This document shows, piece after piece, positions 1 through 7,377 of a stretch of 13,162 nucleotides of DNA. The stretch is from JBOHCT01 sp050699055 (GTDB lineage Bacteria > Actinomycetota > Actinomycetes > Streptosporangiales > JBOHCT01). Made by a program: the position numbers and the translations under genes. Under the pieces are notes generated by a model, which did no database searches, had not been told where the DNA came from, and worked only from the letters and a program-made list of their open reading frames with translations. Each line of letters begins with the position of its first letter. Position 1 is the stretch's first letter. The stretch spans positions 1 to 13,162 of the forward strand of contig JBOHCT010000124.1 in assembly GCA_050699055.1 (NCBI GenBank), given 5' to 3'.

Positions 1-1
1 G

Positions 2-2758
2 TACGGCTACGGGCAGACACCGCCCGCCCGGGACCCGTACAGCCGGGACCCGCCCGCCCGGGACCCGCCCGCCCGGGACCCGTACAGCCGGGACCCGTAC
101 AGCCGGGACCCGTACAGCCGGGACCCACACGGCCGGGCGTACCTCCGGGCCGCCTACGACCGCCAGGGTGACCCCCGGGCCGCGCCGAGCCCGCCAGCGA
201 CGGACACGATTTGGCAGACGCCGGCCGCGACCTGGGATATTCCGGGCGCCGACCCGGAGGATAAGGAAGCGGGCGGGCGGCCGCGGGTGAAGGACCGTTG
301 GTGGGCACGGGCCGGCGGGGGCCCGGGACGCAGGCGACGCGACCGCGGCTCATGGACGGGCGGGGGGCCACGAAGCGGGACGCGGATGGGCCGCCGGACC
401 GTCCTCGCGGTCCTCGCGGTGGTGGCGCTTGTCATCGTCGTCGCGGGCGGGGGAGCGGGTGCGTACTGGCTGGTCTCGGCGGACGACTCCGGCGGCACCC
501 TGGCGATACACACCCAGGGCACCCGCGTCGGCGGCGACGTCTTCCCGACCGGCGCCCTCGGGCGGGGTGACGGCGTCAGCGAGCCGTTGAACGGCGTCGC
601 CGCGGTTGGCAGGACTGTCGTCGCCGTCGGCAACGCTCAGGACGGCACCGTCGGCCACGGTCTCTTCCTCGTTTCCACGGACGGCGGCGCGCGCTGGCGG
701 CTGGCCCACGTCGAGGCGAAGGACGGCGGGCAGCCACCGCCGTGGGATTTCCCCGACTACGTGGTCGGCGCCAAGGGGGCCTGGCTCGCGCTCAGCAGCA
801 CCGGTTACTCCTCCGCCGTATGGACAAGCGACGACGGCCGCACCTGGACCCACCTCGACGGCGCGGGGGCCAAGGCGTTCACCCCCCGTGACTACGTACG
901 CGGTCTGGCCCGTACCCCCAAGGGTTACGTCGCCGTCGGGTACACCAGCCACGGCAGGGGCGGCGCGCCCGTGGTGTGGAGGTCCAAGGACGGCCGTGCC
1001 TGGAAACGCATCGGACCGAAGCGGTTGCGCCTGCCGCGCCACTCCCACATCGCCGGCCTCCAGACTGTCGTCTCACGCGGCCACGTGCTGCTGGCCAAGA
1101 GCGTGAGCGACAAGTCAGGCAAGGCTGCCCCCCTGCGGTCGACCAACGGTGGGCGGACCTGGAAGCGGGTCGCGATGCCGAAGGTGACAGGCTCGTACGA
1201 CCCGGTGGGGACCTTCGCCGCGGCGGGGAAGCGCTTCGTCGCGGTCGTCGACGGCGTCGCGAAGAAGCACTTCACCTCCGTCAGCGTGGTCATGTCCTCG
1301 CCCGACGGCCGGCACTGGAAGCGTGCGGGCACGATCCATCCGCCCAAGGGGGCGAAGAAGTACATGTCGACCCAGGACGTGGCCGCAGGCAAGCGGCGGC
1401 TGGCCGTCCTCGCGACGGTTGGCGACCACGCCTACGCGGTCTTCACCAGCAAGGACGGCCGCAAGTGGAACCGGACGTCCGGGGTCGGCTCGGCGAAGAA
1501 GACACGCCTGATGGGCCTTGCCGTCACCGGCGGCGGGGCCGTCGCCGTGGGGTCGACGCGGGGAGCCGACACCGACCCGGTGGCCGTCCGCGCGAAGGGC
1601 GGGCACGCGAAGGCGATCGACCTTTCGAAAGTGTCCGGCATCCCGCGGACGCGGCACGTCCTGAACGCCGTCGCCTCCACCAAAGAGTCCTCCGTCGCGG
1701 TCGGCGGCGCCGGCAGCGGGGCGGCCATCTGGGCGAGCGACAGCGGCAGGAGCTGGCGACGGGTACGAAATGCACCGAGCGCCCTCGCGGCGCCGGGCGG
1801 ACCGCACACCAAGGAGCTCCTCGACGTCGCGCACGGCGACCACGGGTGGGTCGCGGCCGGCATCGCCGACGACAGCGGCGACGAGACCCCACTCGTGCTC
1901 ACTTCGCAGGACGGTACGTCGTGGCGTTCGGTCGGCGGCCGGCACGCGTTCGCGGCCCACACCCAAGGCAAGAAACGCGGGCCGCGGCGGGTCGCTCCTC
2001 AGGCGGTGGCGTACGGGCCCGCGGGGTACATCGTGGTGGGCTACCGGTCGAGCAAGGCGGGCGCGGCCGCGGCGGCGGTCTGGAGCTCCCGCGACCTCGG
2101 GAAGTGGCGACGCGGCAGGGGCGCCGGCGCCCACGACCTGGCGGGAGCCAAGGGCGTCTCGCGGAAGATGCTGGACGTGACGGGCGGCTCGTTCGGGTAC
2201 GCCGCGGCCGGCGTCACCACGCGGGGGATCGACGCGAGCCCAGCGTTGTGGACGTCCAAGAACGGCGCCGGCTGGACCCTTCGGCGGGTGAAGGCGCCGC
2301 GGGCCGCCGACGCGGGCAGCCTGCGCCAGATCGCGGCCAGCGGCGACACGATCGTGGCTCTCGGGATGGCCACGGTGACCGGCAAGACCCACGATCCCGC
2401 GGACGACAAGGCCTTCCCGTTCGCCAGCGTGTCCCGCGACGGTGGCGGGACCTGGACGACGAAGAGGCTGCCCAAGGTCAAGGGAAACGCGTACGTCACC
2501 GACCTCACCACGACGCAGGACGGGTTCGTCGCCGTGGGCGTCACGGGGAAGGCCGGCCGCGGCGACGTCGTCGCGTGGTACTCCGGGGACGCGCGGTCGT
2601 GGCGGACGGTGGCACCCGGCCGTAAGGGCCTCTCCGGCCCGGGCGAGCAGCAGGTGAACGGTGTAGCGGCGCACGGCGGTCACCTCATCGGCGTCGGCTA
2701 CTCGGCGGACTACCGGCACGACTCGCCCCTCCTGTGGCACGCGCGCCTCGGTCCCTGA
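2..2758 (+). CDS. Membrane-anchored Asp-box (BNR/sialidase-like) beta-propeller protein, 5' end outside the window
   Basis: The frame is open from the left edge, so the gene starts upstream. The first in-window start-like codon (GTG 287) is internal, because in-frame coding with a clear repeat precedes it. Of 918 visible residues, the first ~130 are polar and Pro/Arg-rich. They include seven RDPxx pentapeptides and end in a basic stretch. One hydrophobic segment follows (about nt 395-475), with the basic side predicting a cytoplasmic N-terminus. The rest should be extracellular. It carries about twelve Asp-box motifs of the form S-x-D-G-x-x-W, first near nt 674 and last near nt 2582, spaced 50-60 residues, plus one double-length gap around nt 1583 where a box looks degenerate. 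That spacing suits one or two beta-propellers. Asp boxes are structural, so no enzyme activity follows from them. I see no sialidase catalytic residues. Ligand and role are unknown. Confidence 0.85.
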   Translation, partial: YGYGQTPPARDPYSRDPPARDPPARDPYSRDPYSRDPYSRDPHGRAYLRAAYDRQGDPRAAPSPPATDTIWQTPAATWDIPGADPEDKEAGGRPRVKDRWWARAGGGPGRRRRDRGSWTGGGPRSGTRMGRRTVLAVLAVVALVIVVAGGGAGAYWLVSADDSGGTLAIHTQGTRVGGDVFPTGALGRGDGVSEPLNGVAAVGRTVVAVGNAQDGTVGHGLFLVSTDGGARWRLAHVEAKDGGQPPPWDFPDYVVGAKGAWLALSSTGYSSAVWTSDDGRTWTHLDGAGAKAFTPRDYVRGLARTPKGYVAVGYTSHGRGGAPVVWRSKDGRAWKRIGPKRLRLPRHSHIAGLQTVVSRGHVLLAKSVSDKSGKAAPLRSTNGGRTWKRVAMPKVTGSYDPVGTFAAAGKRFVAVVDGVAKKHFTSVSVVMSSPDGRHWKRAGTIHPPKGAKKYMSTQDVAAGKRRLAVLATVGDHAYAVFTSKDGRKWNRTSGVGSAKKTRLMGLAVTGGGAVAVGSTRGADTDPVAVRAKGGHAKAIDLSKVSGIPRTRHVLNAVASTKESSVAVGGAGSGAAIWASDSGRSWRRVRNAPSALAAPGGPHTKELLDVAHGDHGWVAAGIADDSGDETPLVLTSQDGTSWRSVGGRHAFAAHTQGKKRGPRRVAPQAVAYGPAGYIVVGYRSSKAGAAAAAVWSSRDLGKWRRGRGAGAHDLAGAKGVSRKMLDVTGGSFGYAAAGVTTRGIDASPALWTSKNGAGWTLRRVKAPRAADAGSLRQIAASGDTIVALGMATVTGKTHDPADDKAFPFASVSRDGGGTWTTKRLPKVKGNAYVTDLTTTQDGFVAVGVTGKAGRGDVVAWYSGDARSWRTVAPGRKGLSGPGEQQVNGVAAHGGHLIGVGYSADYRHDSPLLWHARLGP
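29..133 (+). repeat. In-frame 15-bp tandem repeat (RDPYS/RDPPA pentapeptides)
   Basis: Seven consecutive 15-bp units start at 29, 44, 59, 74, 89, 104 and 119. Each begins CGGGACCCG (the last one CGGGACCCA) and then has TACAGC (YS), CCCGCC (PA) or, in the last unit, CACGGC (HG). The array encodes RDPYS, RDPPA, RDPPA, RDPYS, RDPYS, RDPYS and RDPHG, preceded by a partial PPA unit. It lies in the predicted cytoplasmic tail of the propeller protein. Units of the same type are identical or nearly so, which suggests recent duplication. Confidence 0.95.
395..475 (+). other. Predicted single transmembrane segment of the propeller protein
   Basis: A run rich in Val, Ala, Leu and Ile follows the basic stretch MGRR and ends near YWLV. 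It is the only hydrophobic segment long enough to span a membrane. Basic residues on the N-terminal side and the Asp-box domain after it predict an inside-to-outside signal anchor. Confidence 0.8.
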
Positions 2759-2812
2759 GTCCGGGACCTGGACCCGACTGCCACTGCCCCGACGCGATTC
2801 CCAGAAGCGGTC

Positions 2813-3211
2813 TCAGGCGCGCGGCAGTGCCGCCCACCCGTCGAGCGCCTCGACGAGCCCGGCTGTCATCGGCAGCCGCGTCAGGTCGTCCCGCGTGGCC
2901 CAGCGCAGGTCGCTCGCGTCGTCGCTCGCGGTGGGCGTACCGCCCACGACCTCGGCGGCGTAGTCGCGGATCTCGTACACGACCCCGCCCGGGCCGTCCC
3001 GCTCGACCCGCCCGAGGAGCGGGCCGGTCGACACCTCGAGGCCGGTCTCCTCCCGCACCTCACGGGCGACGGCCTGGGTGCCGGTCTCGCCGGGCTCGAC
3101 CCGCCCACCGGGGATCGACCACGCTCCCTCCGCCGGCGGATGGCCGCGGCGGATCAGGAGCAGGCGACCCGTCTGGTCGTACACGACCGCCCCGACGCAT
3201 GGCACGCGCAT
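2813..3211 (-). CDS. Nudix (MutT-family) hydrolase
   Basis: The 132-residue protein carries a complete Nudix box at residues 36-58: G36, five residues, E42, seven residues, then R50-E51-V-x-E54-E55-x-G57-L58. The glutamates bind the Mg2+ used to cleave nucleoside diphosphate-X substrates. The length is typical of small MutT-like housecleaning enzymes. The start MRVPCVGAVV places the first beta strand at the N-terminus, as in relatives. There is no strong ribosome binding site, but TAAGCT (minus strand, 3218-3223) ends 6 nt before the ATG, so a leaderless transcript is possible. The gene converges on the propeller gene (54-bp gap without a convincing terminator) and is divergent from the DUF6758 gene. 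The substrate cannot be read from the sequence. Confidence 0.93.
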   Translation of the reverse strand: MRVPCVGAVVYDQTGRLLLIRRGHPPAEGAWSIPGGRVEPGETGTQAVAREVREETGLEVSTGPLLGRVERDGPGGVVYEIRDYAAEVVGGTPTASDDASDLRWATRDDLTRLPMTAGLVEALDGWAALPRA

Positions 3212-3299
3212 GTCCGCAGCTTACGCACGACCTCCGGCGACCCCGCCGACGACGGCGCACTTGACGCGAGGCTGGTCGGGCGGCGACCGTTCTTTTGTC

Positions 3300-3929
3300 A
3301 TGCGAGGATCACCAGCGTGTCCGCGGTGCGGCGGATACGTCGAGCCGCCCGGCCCGTGGACGAGCGCATGGAGCTGCGCGGCGCACGGCGACGTGCACCC
3401 CCTCCAGCCCGTATGTCGGCCGACCGCCGATGGACTCGCCGTCGTCGTGCGGGCCGCGCGAGTACCGGTGTGGCTGCCGTGGCCGCTTCCTGACCGTTGG
3501 CTCGTGACGGGCTTCGCCTACGCCGGCGACGAACACACGGGCGCGCGCGCCTGCGCGGTCGCCTGCTCTGGGCCCGCGCCGCTCGGCGGTCCCGGCGAGA
3601 TGGTTCTCGTCGCCGAGGAGCCTGGGGTCGGCCTCGGCGCGACGTACGCCGGTCTGCCGGGCCCGGATCCGGGCGAGGGCTTCGGCGGCGGCGCGCCACA
3701 CGCGAAGCTCCATATTCGCGGCCATCCCGCCCCGTTGTGGAGCATCGACAGCGGTTCCGACCGCGCGGTATTCGTCGGCGAGGCGATGGGGCAGTGGCTC
3801 TGGGCGGTACTGTGGCCCGCTGCCGCGGGGGTTCTGTTCCTCGAGCGTGTCGAGCTGACCGACCTGCGGGACGCCGGCCACGAGCTCGACCTACCGTATG
3901 GCGCGCTCTCCCCGCGCATCGCGATGTGA
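3300..3929 (+). CDS. DUF6758 family protein (actinobacterial, zinc-ribbon-like N-terminus)
   Basis: The 209-residue product matches my recollection of a conserved actinobacterial family of unknown function (DUF6758). Family features are the opening MRGSPACPRCGG, the phrase HPLQPV near residue 33, VPVWLPWPLP, ACSGPAPLGGPGE, GVGLGATYAG and the closing LTDLRDAGHE...GALSPR. C7 and C10 with C26 and H29 resemble a small zinc-binding knuckle, which is an inference. ATG 3300 was chosen because the family begins with this MRG motif. The frame stays open further upstream only across the Nudix gene. No clear Shine-Dalgarno precedes it. It is followed 82 bp later by the PHP gene, a pairing I recall from other actinomycetes. 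Function is unknown. Confidence 0.85.
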   Translation: MRGSPACPRCGGYVEPPGPWTSAWSCAAHGDVHPLQPVCRPTADGLAVVVRAARVPVWLPWPLPDRWLVTGFAYAGDEHTGARACAVACSGPAPLGGPGEMVLVAEEPGVGLGATYAGLPGPDPGEGFGGGAPHAKLHIRGHPAPLWSIDSGSDRAVFVGEAMGQWLWAVLWPAAAGVLFLERVELTDLRDAGHELDLPYGALSPRIAM

Positions 3930-4011
3930 CGACGGCGTCGTGACCAACTTCTCCTGCGTCGCTCCGTTCGGGCGGAGGGGCGGGCCGGAGCGGGGGCGCG
4001 AGACTGGTGGC

Positions 4012-4857
4012 GTGCGTATCGACCTGCACAGCCACAGCACGGCGTCCGACGGTACCGATCCGCCCGCCGAGGTCGTCCGGCACGCCGGCGACGCGCGTCT
4101 CGACGTCGTCGCGCTCACCGACCACGACACCGTGGCCGGTCACGTAGCGGCCGCCGCGGCCCTACCTCGGGGCATCGCGCTGGTTCCCGGAGCCGAGCTG
4201 TCCTGTGCCGTGGACGGGGCGAGCCTGCACCTGTTGGCCTACCTGTTCGACCCGGACGAGCCGCTGCTCGCGGGCGAGCGCTTTCGCCTGCGTACCGGCA
4301 GGGAGCGGCGAGCACGGGCGACGGTCGAGCGCCTGGTCGCGCTCGGCGCCGAGCTGACCTGGGGAGACGTACTCCAAGTGGCGGGCGATGCGCCGGTGGG
4401 CCGCCCCCACATCGCCCGCGCGATGGTCGCCGCCGGGGTCGTCCCCGACGCGGCGTCGGCGTTCACCCCACGGTGGATCGGTACCGGCGGGCGAGCCTAT
4501 ATACCGAAGTACTCCCTCGACCCCGTACGAGCCGTCGCCCTCGTGCGCGGGGCCGGGGGAGTGGCGGTGCTGGCCCATCCGTTCGCGGGCGTGCAGGGAC
4601 GGTCGCACCCGGTGGCCACGATCAGGACGCTCGCCCGCGCGGGCCTCGCCGGCCTCGAGGTCGACCATCCCGAACACGGACCCGAGGCACGCCGCCGACT
4701 GCGGCGACTCGCGGATGAGCTGGGAGTCGTCGCCACGGGGGCGAGCGACGACCACGGCACACTCACCGGACACCGGCTGGGCTGCGAGACGACGCGGGAG
4801 GAGGCGTACCGTCGGCTCATCGCCCAGGCGACTGGCGCGTCGGTGATCTACCGCTGA
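4012..4857 (+). CDS. PHP-domain metal-dependent phosphoesterase (YciV/TrpH, RNase AM-like)
   Basis: The 281-residue protein has the PHP metal-ligand set in order: H6-S-H8 in VRIDLHSHS, D13, D37-H38-D39 in LTDHD, E62 in GAELSC, a His in VGRPHIARAM, VLAHP, and the C-terminal SDDHG (D-x-H). Relatives such as E. coli YciV (RNase AM) are 5'-3' exoribonucleases or 3',5'-nucleotide phosphatases using a trinuclear Mn site. Which activity applies here cannot be told. GTG 4012 is chosen because the PHP fold begins with the first strand V/M-R-I-D-L-H. Longer in-frame starts would overlap the DUF6758 gene and add GC-rich residues with no family match. The length suits the family. Confidence 0.92.
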   Translation: MRIDLHSHSTASDGTDPPAEVVRHAGDARLDVVALTDHDTVAGHVAAAAALPRGIALVPGAELSCAVDGASLHLLAYLFDPDEPLLAGERFRLRTGRERRARATVERLVALGAELTWGDVLQVAGDAPVGRPHIARAMVAAGVVPDAASAFTPRWIGTGGRAYIPKYSLDPVRAVALVRGAGGVAVLAHPFAGVQGRSHPVATIRTLARAGLAGLEVDHPEHGPEARRRLRRLADELGVVATGASDDHGTLTGHRLGCETTREEAYRRLIAQATGASVIYR

Positions 4858-4915
4858 GCGGCCGGTCGGAGTACGGCACGAGCGGCGCGGGGGAGGCGCT
4901 ACTCTCCGGAGAACG

Positions 4916-4930
4916 AGTGGAAGGGGACCA
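4916..4930 (+). promoter_or_regulatory. Ribosome binding site of the MBL-fold gene, with possible -10 upstream
   Basis: AAGGGGA at 4921-4927 lies a few bases before GTG 4931 and fixes that start. Upstream in the 73-bp gap are TACTCT (a TAnnnT-type -10 candidate near 4900) and the 8-bp palindrome CTCCGGAG just after it. The promoter assignment is weak and no good -35 was seen. Confidence 0.5.
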
Positions 4931-5608
4931 GTGACGGCGCGAGTCGAGCGAGTCAGTGTGTCCGGCAGGGTTTCCCGCAGGGCTTCCGACAGGGTTTCCG
5001 GCGGGGGCACCGGCGAGGTCACCGAGGACGACGAGAGCCGGAAGATCGAGACCAACGTGTGGCTCGTGGGTGACGATGACGAGATCATCGTCGTGGACGC
5101 GGCCTTCGACGCCGGCACGATCCTCGACGCGGTGGGCGACCGGCACGTTCTCGCCGTCGTGTGCACTCACGCTCACGAGAGCCATTCGGGTGTGGCTGCG
5201 GAGGTCGCCGCGCGCGACGAAGCGCCCGTCGCCCTGCATCCGGCGGACGGGATCATCTGGGACACGATCCACGGTGGCGAGGCTCCGGAGATCAACATGG
5301 CGGACGGTGGGATCTTCGAGGTCGCCGACACCGAGCTGCAGGTGCTGCACACGCCCGGACACACGCCCGGCGGCGTCTGCCTCTACGCCGAGGAGCTCGC
5401 AGTGGTGCTGTCCGGGGACACGCTGCTGGCCAGCGGCCCCGGGCCGACCGATCGCAGGCACGCCGACTTCCCGACCCTGTTGACCTCCATCGGGGAGAAG
5501 TTGCTGACCCTTCCCGACGACACCCGCGTGCTCTGCGGCCACGATGAGGAGACGACCGTCGGCGCGCAGGACGGTCGCTTCGACACGTGGGTTTCGCGGG
5601 GGCCATGA
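4931..5608 (+). CDS. Metallo-beta-lactamase-fold hydrolase with an altered HxHxDH motif
   Basis: The 225-residue protein shows the MBL fold order: NVWLVG and the first strands, T-H80-A-H82-E-S84-H85, then H144 in HTPGHTPGG, D163 in LSGDTLL and H204 in CGHDEE. This resembles glyoxalase II-like actinobacterial hydrolases. The Asp of the usual HxHxDH signature, a ligand of the second metal, is Ser84 here. The other ligands are intact, so the protein may bind one metal or have altered activity. Residues 11-26 are a tandem repeat (SGRV, SRRA, SDRV, SGGG) where relatives I recall have a short ordinary N-terminal segment. GTG 4931 is supported by AAGGGGA upstream. The stop overlaps the next gene's start (ATGA at 5605-5608), indicating translational coupling to the nuclease gene. 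Confidence 0.88.
   Translation: MTARVERVSVSGRVSRRASDRVSGGGTGEVTEDDESRKIETNVWLVGDDDEIIVVDAAFDAGTILDAVGDRHVLAVVCTHAHESHSGVAAEVAARDEAPVALHPADGIIWDTIHGGEAPEINMADGGIFEVADTELQVLHTPGHTPGGVCLYAEELAVVLSGDTLLASGPGPTDRRHADFPTLLTSIGEKLLTLPDDTRVLCGHDEETTVGAQDGRFDTWVSRGP
4961..5008 (+). repeat. In-frame degenerate 12-bp tandem repeat, four units
   Basis: The units are TCCGGCAGGGTT, TCCCGCAGGGCT, TCCGACAGGGTT and TCCGGCGGGGGC, encoding SGRV, SRRA, SDRV and SGGG. They lie near the N-terminus of the MBL-fold gene. Units differ at one to four positions, so this array is older than the perfect one in the hydrolase gene. Confidence 0.85.
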
Positions 5609-7377
5609 GCCAGCTCGAGTTCGAGGGAGGGAGCGGCGAGCCAGGCGGGCGCGACCGGCCCGTGTTCCCGCGCCGGCTGTACCCGTGTACGCCCTCGCGC
5701 CTGAACACCTGGGTCGACTGCCCGCGGCGGTACCGCATGACATACCTCGACCGCCCGCGGCCGCAGAAGGGCCCGCCGTGGGGACACAACAGCCTGGGCG
5801 CGAGCGTACACAACGCCCTCGCCGGCTGGTGGCGGCTTCCGCTGGAGCGCCGGACCCCCGAGGCGGCGGGAACGCTGCTCGAAAGAGGCTGGATCGAGGA
5901 GGGCTACCGCGACGCCGAGCAGTCGGCCGCGTGGCGCGCGCGGGCCCGCGACATGGTCATCGGTTACGTCGCGGGCCTGGACCCTGCCGACGAGCCGGTC
6001 GGCGTCGAGCGCACGGTCGGCATGCGGACGGACAGGATCACGCTCTCCGGGCGCGTCGACCGGCTCGACGTGCAGCCGGGGGAGTCCGGCGACGAGGTGG
6101 TCGTCGTCGACTACAAGACCGGGCGTCACGTGCTGACCACGGACGACGCCCGCGGTTCGCTGGCGCTCGCCCTGTACGCCGTAGCCGCCGCCAGGGTGCT
6201 GCGCCGGCCGTGCCGAACGGTGGAGCTGCACCACCTGCCGTCAGGGGAGACCGTCTCCTGGGAACACTCCGACGAGACGCTGGCGCGTCACCTGAGGCGT
6301 GCCGAGGAGATCGCGGAGGAGGCCGCGGGCGCCGACGCCGCCTTCCGCGACGGTCTCCCGGAGGACCGGTACGACGAGGTGTTCCCGCCGCGGCCGGGTG
6401 CGCTGTGCGCGTGGTGCGACTTCGCCCCCCACTGTCCCGAGGGGCGCGCCGCGTACCGGACGCGTCGCCCCTGGGAAGGACTCGCGACCGAGGACGAGCC
6501 GCTGGCGTTACGGCTCCCACCAGATCGTGACGAGGTCGCGGCGCCCGCCCCCCAGCTCCTCCGGACACGCCGGGTCGACGCCCAGGTCGCGGAGCGCCTC
6601 CGCCACTTCGTCCCCGCGTTCCCGCGGGAGGCAGACACGCCGTCGGGTGACCTCGACGAGCTCCGCGAAGCTGTCGCACGTGCGGACGGCGCCCCGCGTC
6701 CAGCGACGTACGGACGGACGGTGACCGAGCGCCTCGATGATCGCGATCGCGTCGTCGGCGGTGGGCCGCCGCGGGCGGACGAGTCCGTGAAAACGCTCCC
6801 ACAGTGGGTTGAGCGAGGTGAGCGGATGGCGCGCGGTGACCTCGACGACGACGCGGCGGCGCGCGTGGTCCGCGAGGGCGGTGACGACCCCCCCGACGTC
6901 GGGGGCGTTGTACAGCACGTGGTGACAGGTCACGACGTCGGCTGGCGGCACGTCGTGGGCGACGTCCGGCCAGCGGCCCTCCACGACCCGCGCCTTCGTA
7001 CCCGCCGCATGCGCCGCGTCGGACAGGGAGCGGAGCATCGCCGGCTTCTCGTCGACCGCGGTGATGGCGGAGGCGCGCGGCGCGAGCGGGAGCGAGGCCG
7101 CGCCCCCTCCCGCGCCGACGTCGAGGACGGAACCGGCCGGTACGAGCGCTTCGTACGCGCGGGCGAAAGACGGTCCGCTCGGCTCTCGGAGCTGCTCCTC
7201 GGCGCGGCGGGTGAACGTTCGTGTCGGGAGCGTCCAGGGCGACTCGTCCACCGCGGCCAGGATCTCGTCGGGGATCGCCCACGAGGCGAGGTCGGCGCGC
7301 CACCGGTCGAGCAGCGCGGCCGGGTCACCCCCCGCCACTACCGGCCGGCTCCTGCAGCCGACGCTTCGCCCCCTTGA
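5605..7377 (+). CDS. RecB-family PD-(D/E)XK nuclease with Cas4/AddB-like Fe-S cysteines; run-on C-terminus
   Basis: Residues 1 to about 297 form a RecB-type nuclease: H69 in GASVHNALAGW, D152 in GRVDRLD, D169-Y-K171 in VVVDYKTG, and four cysteines, C39 in DCPRRY and C268-x2-C271-x5-C277. These match the [4Fe-4S] arrangement of AddB, Cas4 and RecB-like nucleases. It probably cuts single-stranded DNA ends in repair. ATG 5605 overlaps the MBL stop (ATGA). A GTG at 5587 is less likely. Relatives I recall end soon after PWEGL, at roughly 280-300 residues. Here no stop occurs there, and the frame continues some 290 codons antisense through the methyltransferase gene to TGA 7375. The tail has no recognisable domain. 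It mirrors the methyltransferase codon for codon, so I regard it as run-on translation rather than a domain. Confidence 0.8.
   Translation: MSQLEFEGGSGEPGGRDRPVFPRRLYPCTPSRLNTWVDCPRRYRMTYLDRPRPQKGPPWGHNSLGASVHNALAGWWRLPLERRTPEAAGTLLERGWIEEGYRDAEQSAAWRARARDMVIGYVAGLDPADEPVGVERTVGMRTDRITLSGRVDRLDVQPGESGDEVVVVDYKTGRHVLTTDDARGSLALALYAVAAARVLRRPCRTVELHHLPSGETVSWEHSDETLARHLRRAEEIAEEAAGADAAFRDGLPEDRYDEVFPPRPGALCAWCDFAPHCPEGRAAYRTRRPWEGLATEDEPLALRLPPDRDEVAAPAPQLLRTRRVDAQVAERLRHFVPAFPREADTPSGDLDELREAVARADGAPRPATYGRTVTERLDDRDRVVGGGPPRADESVKTLPQWVERGERMARGDLDDDAAARVVREGGDDPPDVGGVVQHVVTGHDVGWRHVVGDVRPAALHDPRLRTRRMRRVGQGAEHRRLLVDRGDGGGARRERERGRAPSRADVEDGTGRYERFVRAGERRSARLSELLLGAAGERSCRERPGRLVHRGQDLVGDRPRGEVGAPPVEQRGRVTPRHYRPAPAADASPP
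6508..7338 (-). CDS. Class I SAM-dependent methyltransferase
   Basis: The 276-residue protein has motif I at residues 71-81 (VLDVGAGGGAA), an acidic residue ending the next strand (AVDEKPAML, D96), and a motif IV-like region (ADVVTCHHVLYN). This is the Rossmann-like SAM-binding core. A helical N-terminal cap (LPTRTFTRRAEEQL) is typical of a family of actinobacterial small-molecule methyltransferases. The substrate is not identifiable. GTG 7338 overlaps the end of the MpaB gene by 14 bp, so the two are probably co-translated. The TAA stop lies opposite a TTA codon of the nuclease frame. This strand is the real coding strand here: it holds the conserved motifs, whereas the opposite frame holds none. 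Confidence 0.9.
   Translation of the reverse strand: MAGGDPAALLDRWRADLASWAIPDEILAAVDESPWTLPTRTFTRRAEEQLREPSGPSFARAYEALVPAGSVLDVGAGGGAASLPLAPRASAITAVDEKPAMLRSLSDAAHAAGTKARVVEGRWPDVAHDVPPADVVTCHHVLYNAPDVGGVVTALADHARRRVVVEVTARHPLTSLNPLWERFHGLVRPRRPTADDAIAIIEALGHRPSVRRWTRGAVRTCDSFAELVEVTRRRVCLPRERGDEVAEALRDLGVDPACPEELGGGRRDLVTIWWEP

Noticed and set aside
976..2740. Long open frames on both strands inside the propeller gene (549 and 541 codons)
   Set aside because: They are Arg/Gly/Pro-rich shadows typical of GC-rich coding DNA. The Asp-box frame explains the region.
2759..2812. Terminator between the propeller and Nudix genes
   Set aside because: Only 4-bp pairings (CGGG/CCCG, GTCC/GGAC) are visible, which is too weak to call.
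3930..3950. Hairpin ACGAC-GGC-GTCGT between the DUF6758 and PHP genes
   Set aside because: A 5-bp stem with a 3-nt loop is expected by chance in this base composition, and it does not extend.
6038..7303. A 421-codon minus-strand frame over the nuclease and methyltransferase genes
   Set aside because: It is extremely Arg/Pro-rich without motifs, and the known families lie in other frames.
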